A stretch of DNA of 41,647 bases, from NCBI GenBank assembly GCA_044357715.1, contig JBIKPA010000005.1:1-41647 (forward strand), read 5' to 3'. The stretch comes from IMCC26207 sp044357715 (GTDB taxonomy: Bacteria > Actinomycetota > Acidimicrobiia > Acidimicrobiales > Microtrichaceae). Below, in pieces: positions 7,610 to 14,796 of the stretch. The translations under genes were made by a program, and so were the position numbers. Position 1 is the first letter of the stretch. Every line of letters starts with the position of its first letter. The notes under the pieces were generated by a model that saw only the letters and a list, made by a program, of their open reading frames with translations, searched no databases and had not been told where the DNA came from.

Positions 7610-8855
7610 CAGAGACCAACTCCTCAGCCCCACGCGGTAGCTTCACGGCGGCATCTGGGTCATCTAGCCAACCCTCGGGCAGAGCAACTCGTTTGAGCGC
7701 ATTGGAATGACTTCGAATGATGCGCTCTGCACCTTCGGGCGCCTCAAGGCTTGGGTCGAGTTGGTCGAGCAATGCATGAATCTCTGAAGCAGTTCCAACA
7801 TGGCCGGCGGCAGCGCGCACAGCGCTTCCCACTGCATACCCCTTGAAGTACCAGGCTAAGTGTTTGCGGAAGTGCGCCAAGCGCTCCTCTCCGCCTTGCC
7901 AGTCAAGAATCAGATCTAGGTGCAAGCGAATCACATCGGCAACCTCGCCCAAATTTGGAGTAGCAGGGATTGGCTCACCAGCGAATGCTGCCGCTAGGTC
8001 ACGAAACAACCAAGGCCTGCCCAAACAGCCGCGACCGATCACCACGCCATCGCAACCGGTACTTGACATCATTTGCAGGGCATCCTGAGCCGAAAAAATA
8101 TCTCCGTTTCCGAGCACAGGGATGCTTTGGGTTTGAGCTTTGAGTTCTGCAATACGTTCCCAATGTGCAGGGGGTGCGTAATGCTGCAGAGCAGTGCGAG
8201 CATGCAAAGCAACCGCTGCGACGCCCTCTTCTTCTGCTATGCGGGCCGTCTCTAGGAACGTCAGGTGATCATCATCGATGCCAAGTCGAAACTTGATCGT
8301 TACTGGCACGCTGCCGCCTGACTCTGCTGCTGCGGCACCGACGGCTGAGCGAATGACGTCTCGAAGCAGCTTGCGTTTATAGGGCAGCGCAGCGCCGCCG
8401 CCGTTGCGGGTGACTTTGGCAGCGGGGCAGCCGAAGTTCATATCAAGGTGGTCAACCCGTCCCTCGCTCACTAGGCGGCGAACTGCCTCTCCTAATGTGA
8501 CGGGATCAGTGCCGTAGAGCTGCAGGGAGCGGAGTTTCTCGGACGGGTGAAACCTTGTGAGCTCCCAGGAGCTTGCGTGACCTTCAAGCAGAGCGCGAGC
8601 AGTCACCATCTGATTCACAAACATCGCACCCCCAAATGAGGCGCACAAAACACGAAACGGAGCGTCGGTTACGCCCGCCATTGGCGCAAGCACGACCGGA
8701 AGCCCAAGCGTGATGGGTCCAATCTGCAGCCCGGGTGGTTGTGCAGTCGGCCTACCTGGATGTCCTGAGTGGCTGCCTGGCTTTCCAGAGGGCCTAGGTG
8801 GCCTTCCAGAGGGAAGGGTATTGGCTTGTTGTTCTTCAGCCTCGGAGGTATCCAC
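7602..8855 (-). CDS. dus: tRNA-dihydrouridine synthase with low-complexity N-terminal extension
   Basis: 417 residues; typical DusB proteins are about 320-390. This FMN-dependent enzyme reduces specific uridines in tRNA loops. Seen: VVLAPMAGVTDAPFR (FMN-binding entry strand, about 54-68), DHLDMNFGCPAAKVTRNGGGAAL with catalytic Cys143, VTIKFRLGIDDD, VALHARTALQHY and VLGNGDIFSAQDAL followed by VVIGRGCLGRPWLF, the phosphate-binding region. The first ~42 residues are Gly/Pro/Ser/Arg-rich and built from repeated PSGxP / SGxPGxP units, unlike the family. The GTG start at 8855 has AGAGGG very close upstream, so the exact start is uncertain. It is followed by maf with an 8-nt overlap. Confidence 0.94.
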   Translation of the reverse strand: MDTSEAEEQQANTLPSGRPPRPSGKPGSHSGHPGRPTAQPPGLQIGPITLGLPVVLAPMAGVTDAPFRVLCASFGGAMFVNQMVTARALLEGHASSWELTRFHPSEKLRSLQLYGTDPVTLGEAVRRLVSEGRVDHLDMNFGCPAAKVTRNGGGAALPYKRKLLRDVIRSAVGAAAAESGGSVPVTIKFRLGIDDDHLTFLETARIAEEEGVAAVALHARTALQHYAPPAHWERIAELKAQTQSIPVLGNGDIFSAQDALQMMSSTGCDGVVIGRGCLGRPWLFRDLAAAFAGEPIPATPNLGEVADVIRLHLDLILDWQGGEERLAHFRKHLAWYFKGYAVGSAVRAAAGHVGTASEIHALLDQLDPSLEAPEGAERIIRSHSNALKRVALPEGWLDDPDAAVKLPRGAEELVSGG

Positions 8856-8949
8856 TGCCCTCTAGCATGACTCCTGAGAGTGCGGTGATGACAACTGAGA
8901 CCTTCAGGAGCGGCGAACTGGCTGTTTTTGGCCCAGCGGTCCTAGCGCG

Positions 8950-8978
8950 TTGCCCAGTACCTATCTGGGCAGTACAAT
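8950..8978 (+). promoter_or_regulatory. Sigma70-type promoter of the leuA leader
   Basis: TTGCCC (8950-8955) and TACAAT (8973-8978) are separated by 17 bases, a near-consensus -35/-10 pair. The A of the leader peptide ATG (8985) is 7 nt past the -10 box, where transcription would be expected to begin. The leader peptide would then be translated from a leaderless mRNA, which is common in actinobacteria. Confidence 0.75.
8951..8971. promoter_or_regulatory. Inverted repeat inside the leuA-leader promoter (candidate operator)
   Basis: TGCCCAG (8951-8957) and CTGGGCA (8965-8971) are perfect 7-base complements separated by TACCTAT. The element covers most of the -35 box and nearly the whole -35/-10 spacer, where a bound repressor would block RNA polymerase. 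No matching regulator is identified. Confidence 0.45.
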
Positions 8979-8984
8979 ACGAAT

Positions 8985-9035
8985 ATGTTGATTCGCACTC
9001 GTACGGTTTCTTCAACACTCCTTCTTCTTAGCTAG
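8985..9035 (+). CDS. leuL: leuA leader peptide (attenuator peptide)
   Basis: A 16-residue frame, MLIRTRTVSSTLLLLS, has four consecutive Leu codons (CTC CTT CTT CTT, 9018-9029) and then a stop at 9033. It lies about 150 nt upstream of leuA on the same strand and is followed at once by two perfect hairpins. This is the classical attenuation layout: ribosomes stall on the Leu codons when charged Leu-tRNA is scarce and so change folding of the downstream RNA. Leucine-rich leaders before leuA are known in actinobacteria. There is no ribosome binding site; the promoter position suggests that the ATG is the transcript's 5' end. Confidence 0.85.
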   Translation: MLIRTRTVSSTLLLLS

Positions 9036-9059
9036 GCGAGCCCGATTTTCTGGCTCGCC
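9035..9059 (+). promoter_or_regulatory. First hairpin of the leu attenuator
   Basis: GGCGAGCC (9035-9042) and GGCTCGCC (9052-9059) form a perfect 8-bp GC-rich stem with a 9-nt loop. The first base is the last base of the leader peptide stop codon, so a ribosome at the stop or on the Leu codons would cover or free the left arm. It is probably the pause or competing structure that couples leader translation to the following terminator. Confidence 0.75.
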
Positions 9060-9096
9060 GAACCTCCTGCGTCTACGCAGGAGGTTCTTCGGTTTT
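9060..9096 (+). terminator. Attenuator terminator hairpin upstream of leuA
   Basis: GAACCTCCTGCG (9060-9071) and CGCAGGAGGTTC (9076-9087) form a perfect 12-bp stem with the 4-nt loop TCTA, followed by a U-rich stretch (TTC, then GGTTTT to 9096). The U-tract is interrupted by CGG, so termination may be partial, as suits an attenuator. The right arm contains AGGAGG, and CTCCT in the Leu-codon run could pair with it as a competing fold. Confidence 0.75.
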
Positions 9097-9116
9097 CAGA
9101 CGGGACTTTCCCGGTG

Positions 9117-9158
9117 CCCAGCAGTAAACACCCAGCAGTAAACACCCAGCAGTAAATA
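9117..9158 (+). repeat. Three tandem 14-bp repeats between attenuator and leuA
   Basis: CCCAGCAGTAAACA occurs at 9117-9130 and 9131-9144 without change, and as CCCAGCAGTAAATA at 9145-9158. The block ends 21 nt before the leuA ATG. It may be a replication-slippage expansion or a repeated protein- or RNA-binding site. Each unit contains TAA. Confidence 0.9.
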
Positions 9159-9179
9159 CAGACTGATTAGGACCACGCC

Positions 9180-10949
9180 ATGACACTTGAACTCGTGCCA
9201 ACAAAGAAGATGCCTTTCGAGAAGTACCGGCCGTTCCTTCCACTCGTCGATGTGGCCGGGGAGCCTGCGCCGCGGGCATGGCCCGATCAACGCATCGATG
9301 CAGCGCCAGTCTGGTGTTCGGTGGATTTGCGTGATGGTAATCAAGCCTTGATCGACCCAATGGATCCTGTTCGCAAGTTGCGGATGTTTGAGACCCTTGT
9401 TGGGATGGGATTCAAAGAAATCGAGGTGGGGTTTCCTTCGGCCTCGCAGACTGACTTTGACTTCGTGCGTCAACTCATCGAGCAGGATCTCATCCCCGAT
9501 GACGTCACCATTCAGGTGTTGGTGCAATGCCGTGAAGAACTCATTGAGCGCACCTATGAATCAATCTCAGGCGCAAAAAATGCCATCGTTCACTTCTACA
9601 ACTCGACATCTGTTCTTCAACGCCGCGTCGTGTTTGGTCTTGACCGTGAAGGCATCATTGAGATTGCAGTTAACGCTGCGCGGATTTCCCGCAAGCTTGA
9701 AAGCACCATCCCAGATACGGCAGTTCGCTATGAGTACTCGCCCGAGTCGTTCACGGGAACCGAACCGGATTTTGCAATCCAGATCTGCGCAGCAGTTATG
9801 GAAGCACTCGAGTTGGCTCCGGATGAGAAGCTCGTTTTGAACCTGCCTGCCACGGTAGAGATGTACACCCCGAATGTGTATGCCGATGTGATTGAGTACC
9901 TGCACCGAAACCTGCCGAATCGTGATCAGGTGGTGTTGTCTCTACATCCGCACAACGACCGAGGTACGGCGGTGGCTGCAGCTGAACTGGCACTCATGGC
10001 TGGAGCGGATCGCATCGAGGGAACACTGTTTGGTAACGGCGAGCGCACAGGCAACGTAGACATCATCACCTTGGCCATGAACCTGTTCACCCAGGGGGTT
10101 GACCCCATGTTGGACTTATCCGATATTGATTCGCTTCGCAGAACCGCCGAGTACTGCAACCGTTTGCCAGTGCATGAGCGGCACCCCTATGTGGGCGATC
10201 TGGTCTACACCGCCTTCTCGGGTTCGCACCAAGATGCCATCAAGAAGGGCCTTGACGCTCTTGATCCGTCAATCACAGCCACCTCAGCGCAGGTTGCCAA
10301 GGAGTACCAGAGTTGGGAGGTTCCCTACCTGCCGATAGACCCCGCTCATGTTGGACGCAACTATGAAGCTGTGATCCGGGTGAACAGCCAGTCAGGTAAA
10401 GGCGGAGTGGCCTATGTGATGAAGGCCGAGTACGGCCTAGACCTGCCGCGCAGATTGCAGATCGAGTTCTCCCGCCGGATCCAACATGTGGCCGAGGACT
10501 CAGGAACAGAAATCAGCCCCGGGGTGATGTGGTCTGAGTTTGAGTCTGCGTATCTTACGCCCCAACAAGACGGAGTTGAGCTGCGCTCTGCAGAGGTCAC
10601 CACCACGGATGAGGGCGCAAAAATCGTTGCGCAACTACTCGTGAAAGGCCAAGCGCGCACCGTCTCTGGGTCTGGTGGCGGCCCGATCTCTGCTTTCATG
10701 CAGGCTCTGAGCGCTGATGAGGTCATCGGGGCTGCGGTTGAGGATCTTGATGTCGTGGACTACGCAGAGCATGCCGTGGCTGTCGGCGGAATCTCTGCTG
10801 GGTCCGATGCAACAGCCGTCGCCTTTGTGGAAACCAAGTCAGCGGATGGCACTGTGCACTGGGGGGTCGGGTTGCATGAAAGCATTCTGACTGCCTCGCT
10901 GCGCGCAGTTGTGTCGGCACTGAATCAATTCACTGAACCCGCTCACTGA
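9180..10949 (+). CDS. leuA: 2-isopropylmalate synthase
   Basis: 589 residues, the long LeuA type of actinobacteria. It condenses acetyl-CoA with 2-ketoisovalerate, the first committed step of leucine synthesis, and is feedback-inhibited by leucine through its C-terminal domain. Seen: the metal/substrate motif SVDLRDGNQAL with Arg51-Asp52; HPHNDRGTAVA with the metal ligands His256 and His258; LFGNGERTGN (about 287-296); and the C-terminal regulatory domain (about 440-589) with VSGSGGGPISAFMQAL. TAGGA seven nt upstream supports the ATG at 9180. The upstream leader peptide and attenuator imply control by leucyl-tRNA supply in addition to allosteric feedback. No other leu genes lie in the window. 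Confidence 0.98.
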   Translation: MTLELVPTKKMPFEKYRPFLPLVDVAGEPAPRAWPDQRIDAAPVWCSVDLRDGNQALIDPMDPVRKLRMFETLVGMGFKEIEVGFPSASQTDFDFVRQLIEQDLIPDDVTIQVLVQCREELIERTYESISGAKNAIVHFYNSTSVLQRRVVFGLDREGIIEIAVNAARISRKLESTIPDTAVRYEYSPESFTGTEPDFAIQICAAVMEALELAPDEKLVLNLPATVEMYTPNVYADVIEYLHRNLPNRDQVVLSLHPHNDRGTAVAAAELALMAGADRIEGTLFGNGERTGNVDIITLAMNLFTQGVDPMLDLSDIDSLRRTAEYCNRLPVHERHPYVGDLVYTAFSGSHQDAIKKGLDALDPSITATSAQVAKEYQSWEVPYLPIDPAHVGRNYEAVIRVNSQSGKGGVAYVMKAEYGLDLPRRLQIEFSRRIQHVAEDSGTEISPGVMWSEFESAYLTPQQDGVELRSAEVTTTDEGAKIVAQLLVKGQARTVSGSGGGPISAFMQALSADEVIGAAVEDLDVVDYAEHAVAVGGISAGSDATAVAFVETKSADGTVHWGVGLHESILTASLRAVVSALNQFTEPAH

Positions 10950-10990
10950 ACGAGCACTCCGCCTCTGCCCGTTCGGGCCAGAACTACGAG

Positions 10991-11425
10991 CTACCGACCC
11001 GTTGAAATGTAGTAGTGCAACTGGCGTGTCTCATCTTCAAGTTCGGTGAGGCGCCATTTCACGACATCTCCAATGCTCACAATCCCAGATAACCTTCCAG
11101 CCGCTGTCACCGGCAGGTGTCGTATGCGGTTCAAGGTCATTGTCCGCATGAGCTCCTCGAGGGAATCCTCTGGGGTGCAAGTCACAACATTGGAAGACAT
11201 TAACTCGGTAACGCTTTCGTGCAGGATGTGACCACCCCTTTCAGCGAGCGCTCTGACAAGGTCTCTCTCAGAGATCACGCCAAGAATGGCAACGCCGTCA
11301 TGAGAAACCACGAGCGCCCCTACCCCGTTTAAGCGCAACGAGTCTGCTGCTTCAGCAACTGTGGCTTGCGGCGAAATGGTTGCAACCGATTTGCCCTTTG
11401 CGGCTAGGACCCCGGAAACTCTCAT
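10991..11425 (-). CDS. CBS-pair domain protein
   Basis: 144 residues comprising two CBS motifs and little else: CBS1 at about 7-60 (ATISPQATVAEAADSLRLNGVGALVV ... GVISERDLVRAL) and CBS2 at about 73-130 (VVTCTPEDSLEELMRTMTLNRIRHLPV ... SGIVSIGDVVKW). Stand-alone CBS pairs usually bind AMP, ATP, NAD or similar adenosine ligands and report energy state; the partner is not evident here. The start is well supported by a perfect AGGAGGT five nt upstream. The gene is convergent with leuA and divergent from the next gene, with only 29 nt between the two annotated starts. Confidence 0.92.
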   Translation of the reverse strand: MRVSGVLAAKGKSVATISPQATVAEAADSLRLNGVGALVVSHDGVAILGVISERDLVRALAERGGHILHESVTELMSSNVVTCTPEDSLEELMRTMTLNRIRHLPVTAAGRLSGIVSIGDVVKWRLTELEDETRQLHYYISTGR

Positions 11426-11454
11426 GACTGACCTCCTGTGATTGAGGAGAAATT

Positions 11455-12138
11455 TTGCCTGTGCTTAAGTCTCGCGCGCTGTCTTGGCTTTGGGTAGGGA
11501 AAATAATTTTCGGTGAATTTTTGCTTTTTATTCCACAGTGGCATGGAAATTCGATCCGCAACAGCGAGACTACAAAAGTGGACACAGCCATTGAACCGCC
11601 TCTAGCTATCAGCGCAGAAATCTCGCAGCCGGGTTCTGTCGCTGACCGAATTGTTGAATACATCGACCATCATCATCCACGACTGGGCTCGTTTCTACTG
11701 AAGCTGCGTTGGGGCGGGGTGCGCACCTTTGAGCCCACTCCCGTGCTCGGTGCCGCCGTGCTTGGAGCGGGAACAAGCGCCGGCGTAGGGCTGAGTCGCG
11801 CTCTGGGCCGTGGCCGCAATGGTCGACTTCGGGTTCCTTTTGCACTCGCTGCCCCAGGTGGGACCCTTGCGTTATGGATCGCGGTTTGGCGCTGGGATGC
11901 AGCCCGCTGGCGCCGGCGCCATATCTCAATGGTGCTGGACCTTACGCCCGAGAGGCTTTCGGAACTCGTAGAAAAACTTCGCAGCCAAGGGTTCTCAGTT
12001 GAGCGATGGGTAGGCGGGCGCTCGGCTGGTGGTTCTCGGTTCGGGATAACCTGTCGTGCGCGAGATCTGCGCAAAGTCAACGCAGCAATCGGCCAGATCG
12101 ACTTCGAATCCATTGTCGGCCCGTCGCGTCTGGCCTAG
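11455..12138 (+). CDS. Membrane-associated protein of unknown function
   Basis: Up to 227 residues; not recognised. Hydrophobic stretches lie at about 11-27 (N-terminal, doubtful), 96-112 (PVLGAAVLGAGTSAGVGL) and 128-144 (FALAAPGGTLALWIAVW), then an Arg cluster and a soluble C-terminal part with DLTPERLSELVEKLRSQGF. TTG at 11455 has a good GAGGAGA five nt upstream, but the first ~120 bases are AT-rich with rare codons (ATA) and would leave no room for the promoters of either divergent gene. GTG at 11578 is the main alternative start, giving about 186 residues. The remainder has normal codon usage and is probably a real gene. It reads towards the oxidoreductase gene at 12200. Confidence 0.6.
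   Translation: MPVLKSRALSWLWVGKIIFGEFLLFIPQWHGNSIRNSETTKVDTAIEPPLAISAEISQPGSVADRIVEYIDHHHPRLGSFLLKLRWGGVRTFEPTPVLGAAVLGAGTSAGVGLSRALGRGRNGRLRVPFALAAPGGTLALWIAVWRWDAARWRRRHISMVLDLTPERLSELVEKLRSQGFSVERWVGGRSAGGSRFGITCRARDLRKVNAAIGQIDFESIVGPSRLA
11499..11511. promoter_or_regulatory. AT-rich palindrome between divergent genes
   Basis: GAAAATAATTTTC is a perfect inverted repeat around one central base, inside the AT-rich stretch 11450-11535 that contrasts with the surrounding GC-rich DNA. If the plus-strand gene starts at 11578 rather than 11455, this would be the divergent promoter/operator region. Confidence 0.35.
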
Positions 12139-12199
12139 CCGCAAGATACCTAAGCATCACTAGCGTCAATGAACGCTCAAACTGATTGGTGTACCAAGA

Positions 12200-12961
12200 A
12201 TGGCAATTTTCAAGGTTGGAATTCAGCTTCAGCCCCAGGCAACAACCATGAGTTCCCTGCTTGACACTGCACGCGCAGTAGAGGACCTCGGCGTTGATTC
12301 AGTGTGGACTTGGGATCATTTCTACCCGCTGTACGGAGACCCTGATGCGGCGCACTTCGAGGGCTACTCGGTGCTTGCCGCCATGGCTGCTCAGACCTCT
12401 CGAGTGCAACTCGGGGCCTTGGTGAGTTGCAACTCTTATCGAAACCCCAACCTGCATGCAGACATTGCCCGGACGATCGATCACATCTCTGAGGGGCGTT
12501 TTGTACTCGGAATCGGGTCTGGGTGGTTCGAGCGTGACTATGAAGAATTCGGCTTTGAGTTCGGCACCGCCGGATCGCGACTTGCCAACCTGGGGCGCGA
12601 CTTACCAATCATCATCGACCGCCTTGGTCGCCTGACCCCGCCACCGATTGGCTCGCTGCCAATCATGGTCGGTGGCAGTGGGCGCAAGGTGACCTTGCGC
12701 CTAGTTGCTCAGTACGCTGACATGTGGAATTCGTTTGGCCCACCAGAAAATTTTGCCGAACTCAACGGAGTGCTCAATGCCTGGTGCGACAAGGTTGAGC
12801 GAGCCCCAGAAAGCATTGAGCGAACGGTCTGCATCAATGGCACAGAAGTAGACAACTGGGAGGCCTACGTCGAGGCGGGTGCGCAGCACCTGATCCTGAT
12901 GAGCTCTGACCCGTTTGATGTTGACGGGGCCGCCAAGTTGGTGGAGTACGCAAAGGGGTAA
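12200..12961 (+). CDS. Luciferase-like (LLM) F420-dependent oxidoreductase
   Basis: 253 residues with a bacterial-luciferase TIM-barrel. Seen: KVGIQLQPQATTMSSLLDTARAVEDLGVDSVWTWDHF (strand 1 and the SVWTWDH cofactor motif of F420 members), LGALVSCNSYRNPNLHADIARTIDHISEGRFVLGIGSGW (the highly conserved central segment), and PIMVGGSGRKVTLRLVAQYADMWN. It is short compared with the usual 290-330, with part of the insertion region around residues 120-140 apparently reduced. The cofactor is probably F420 rather than FMN, judged by family resemblance; the substrate is unknown. It ends 10 bases before the stop of the convergent GH3 gene. Confidence 0.9.
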   Translation: MAIFKVGIQLQPQATTMSSLLDTARAVEDLGVDSVWTWDHFYPLYGDPDAAHFEGYSVLAAMAAQTSRVQLGALVSCNSYRNPNLHADIARTIDHISEGRFVLGIGSGWFERDYEEFGFEFGTAGSRLANLGRDLPIIIDRLGRLTPPPIGSLPIMVGGSGRKVTLRLVAQYADMWNSFGPPENFAELNGVLNAWCDKVERAPESIERTVCINGTEVDNWEAYVEAGAQHLILMSSDPFDVDGAAKLVEYAKG

Positions 12962-12971
12962 CTCCTCATTC

Positions 12972-14219
12972 CTAGTTGCTGGCAGAGGTAACGGCGGTCG
13001 AGGTTGTCTTGGTGGAGTTGGCAGGGCTGCTATTTGCCGTGGTCGATGTGGTCGAGGCCACACCGATGCTCGACAGGTTTGCCGCAAGGTCTGGGCAACT
13101 GCCGGTGATTCCCTTAGTGGCCAAGATGCGACGCACCGAGGCCACAACTTGTTGTTTGTCGAGTCGTTCAGAGGTGATTGCATCGGTAATCTGAGCGTGT
13201 ACTTTTGGCACTGACTCTGCTGTAGAGACCAAAGCGATATCTGCTCCTGCGGCAATAGCAAGTTCGGCTGCCTTCGGCTGTGCCGCAAAACTAGCGACAG
13301 CTTTCATACTGAGGTCATCAGTGATGATGAGGCCTTCGAACCCCTGCTGCTCGCGCAGTTCTGAGGTGATAGCAGCGCGGGAGAGTGAGGCTGGTTCACC
13401 TGGGGCTGTAATCCCTGGAATCTGCACATGCGTCACCATGATTGCGGGCACACCGTTCGCAATGGCCGAAGCAAACGGTACTAGGTCTTTGGCCTTGAGA
13501 GCATCAAGCGCAGCAACCTTACCGAGCATCACATGAGGGTCTGCTGTCCCTCCGCCGATCCCTGGCCAATGCTTGACAACCGGTATGAGCCCACCGGCAA
13601 GCTCTGCGTTAATGATTGCATCAGTAAATTCTGTGACTACCGCTGGGTCTGTGCCGAATGTTCTTGTACCCAACCCCGAGCCGCTGCCAACGTCGGCAAC
13701 AGGACCGAAAATCATATTAAACCCAAGCTCGCGCATGCCTGTTGAGTATTCCTCTAGGAGCACGGATGCCTCTTTGGGGGTGCCCTTTGCTAGAGATTCC
13801 GCAGAAGGCAAGACACCGAGTGTTGAACTCAGGCGTTGCACCGTTCCGCCTTCTTCGTCGCTAGCCACAAAAGCAGCTACCGGTGCTTGGGCAGTAGCTG
13901 CGGCTACCTCTTCGGCAATATCTTTCGACTGTTTTCCCTTCAGAGCAAAGCCGCCTGCAGTTCCGGTTGTCAGTACTTCGGTAGCTATCTGGGGAGAAGC
14001 AACCATCACCATAATCATCTGCCCCGCCTGTGCACTCGGTGGCAGTACCTCGGCACAGTCAGGGGGCAAGGTGGTTGTGGTCGAGGCAGTCGCCTTCTTC
14101 ACCTGCTTTTGAGCAACCTCTCCGGATGAGGTCCCAGTGCAGCTAACTGCTAGCGCTGCAACGACTACTGCCACGCACAGGTGAACCGTGAAGGGTGTGC
14201 TGAGTCTTAGCCGCTGCAT
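12972..14219 (-). CDS. Glycoside hydrolase family 3 lipoprotein (beta-N-acetylhexosaminidase-like)
   Basis: 415 residues from ATG 14219. An N-terminal signal peptide ends in VAALAVSC, a lipobox-like site with Cys27, so this is probably a secreted lipoprotein. The GH3 N-terminal TIM-barrel shows FVASDEEGGTVQRL (substrate-binding Asp-Glu), VKHWPGIGGG with ADPHV (the Asp-His loop typical of NagZ-type hexosaminidases, about 227-229) and GLIITDDLSMKAV with the nucleophile Asp301. The likely role is cleavage of terminal N-acetylglucosamine from cell-wall fragments or other glycans outside the membrane. The C-terminal ~30 residues are Ser/Thr/Ala-rich and low complexity. The frame is open to 14345, but that would precede the signal peptide and overlap the divergent gene. 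Confidence 0.92.
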   Translation of the reverse strand: MQRLRLSTPFTVHLCVAVVVAALAVSCTGTSSGEVAQKQVKKATASTTTTLPPDCAEVLPPSAQAGQMIMVMVASPQIATEVLTTGTAGGFALKGKQSKDIAEEVAAATAQAPVAAFVASDEEGGTVQRLSSTLGVLPSAESLAKGTPKEASVLLEEYSTGMRELGFNMIFGPVADVGSGSGLGTRTFGTDPAVVTEFTDAIINAELAGGLIPVVKHWPGIGGGTADPHVMLGKVAALDALKAKDLVPFASAIANGVPAIMVTHVQIPGITAPGEPASLSRAAITSELREQQGFEGLIITDDLSMKAVASFAAQPKAAELAIAAGADIALVSTAESVPKVHAQITDAITSERLDKQQVVASVRRILATKGITGSCPDLAANLSSIGVASTTSTTANSSPANSTKTTSTAVTSASN

Positions 14220-14339
14220 CGCTGCGAGAGTAGTAGCTGCCGAGCGACTCCATGCTGCTTCGAAGTCGCCGCTAGGCCAAACTGTGATTGTGTCACTTGA
14301 CTCGTACCGCTTCGAGACCCAACCCATATGGAGTTCAGA

Positions 14340-14753
14340 ATGCAAGTCACTGTAAGGAAGTTCTTCTTAAGATTCTCCGATCCCTATGCAGATCCAGTTG
14401 AGGATCGCTCCCGGTTGCGATTCGCAGGCGGCCTTTTCGTGATGGGTATCTTGCACTTTGTTCTGCCGAAGCAGTTTGAGAAGGCAGTTCCCTCTTGGTT
14501 TCCAGACCCCAAGGCTGCAGTTGCAATTTCGGGCGTAGCGGAGCTCGGATCGGGGGTGCTGCTTTTCATCCCGAAGACCCGCAAGGCGGGGGGTTGGCTA
14601 GCTACGGCAACTCTGGTGGCGGTGTATCCAGCCAATATTCAAATGGCCGTTGACGCTACCCGGACAGGTTCAAAGCCCGCCGCAATCGCGGCTTGGTTGC
14701 GACTCCCGCTGCAGTTCCCCATGATTGCAAAGGCTTTTCGATACACAAGGTGA
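14340..14753 (+). CDS. DoxX-like integral membrane protein
   Basis: 137 residues from ATG 14340, chosen because GGAG lies 6 nt upstream; an earlier in-frame ATG at 14328 lacks a good site. Seen: RFAGGLFVMGILHFVLPKQFEKAVPSWFPDP, then GVAELGSGVLLFIPKTRKAGGWLATATLVAVYPANIQMAVD and RLPLQFPMIAKAFRYTR. This is the pattern of small DoxX-family proteins with about four membrane helices. Some DoxX proteins are subunits of thiosulfate or sulfide oxidation or of oxidative-stress complexes, but most are uncharacterised. It is divergent from the GH3 gene and followed by the GGDEF-EAL gene after 43 bases. Confidence 0.88.
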   Translation: MQVTVRKFFLRFSDPYADPVEDRSRLRFAGGLFVMGILHFVLPKQFEKAVPSWFPDPKAAVAISGVAELGSGVLLFIPKTRKAGGWLATATLVAVYPANIQMAVDATRTGSKPAAIAAWLRLPLQFPMIAKAFRYTR

Positions 14754-14796
14754 CTTTTCGTGACTCCCTCGGGGCGAGCAGTTACTGTTAGGACTC

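Noticed and set aside
9000..9110. tRNA or other structured RNA gene in the leuA upstream region
   Set aside because: The two perfect stems are short, adjacent hairpins and do not form a cloverleaf; the attenuator reading fits better.
8856..9179. A leucine T-box riboswitch before leuA
   Set aside because: No T-box sequence or specifier-loop layout is visible, and the leader peptide with four Leu codons explains the region.
10967..10978. Bidirectional terminator between leuA and the CBS gene (GCCC-GTTC-GGGC)
   Set aside because: Only four base pairs and no U-run on either strand.
11673..12113. Antisense frame of 146 codons opposite the unknown membrane protein
   Set aside because: It is Arg/Ser/Pro-rich, typical of a shadow of a GC-rich gene, and the plus strand has better codon character there.
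14220..14345. 42-codon upstream extension of the GH3 lipoprotein
   Set aside because: It would bury the signal peptide inside the protein and overlap the divergent DoxX-like gene.
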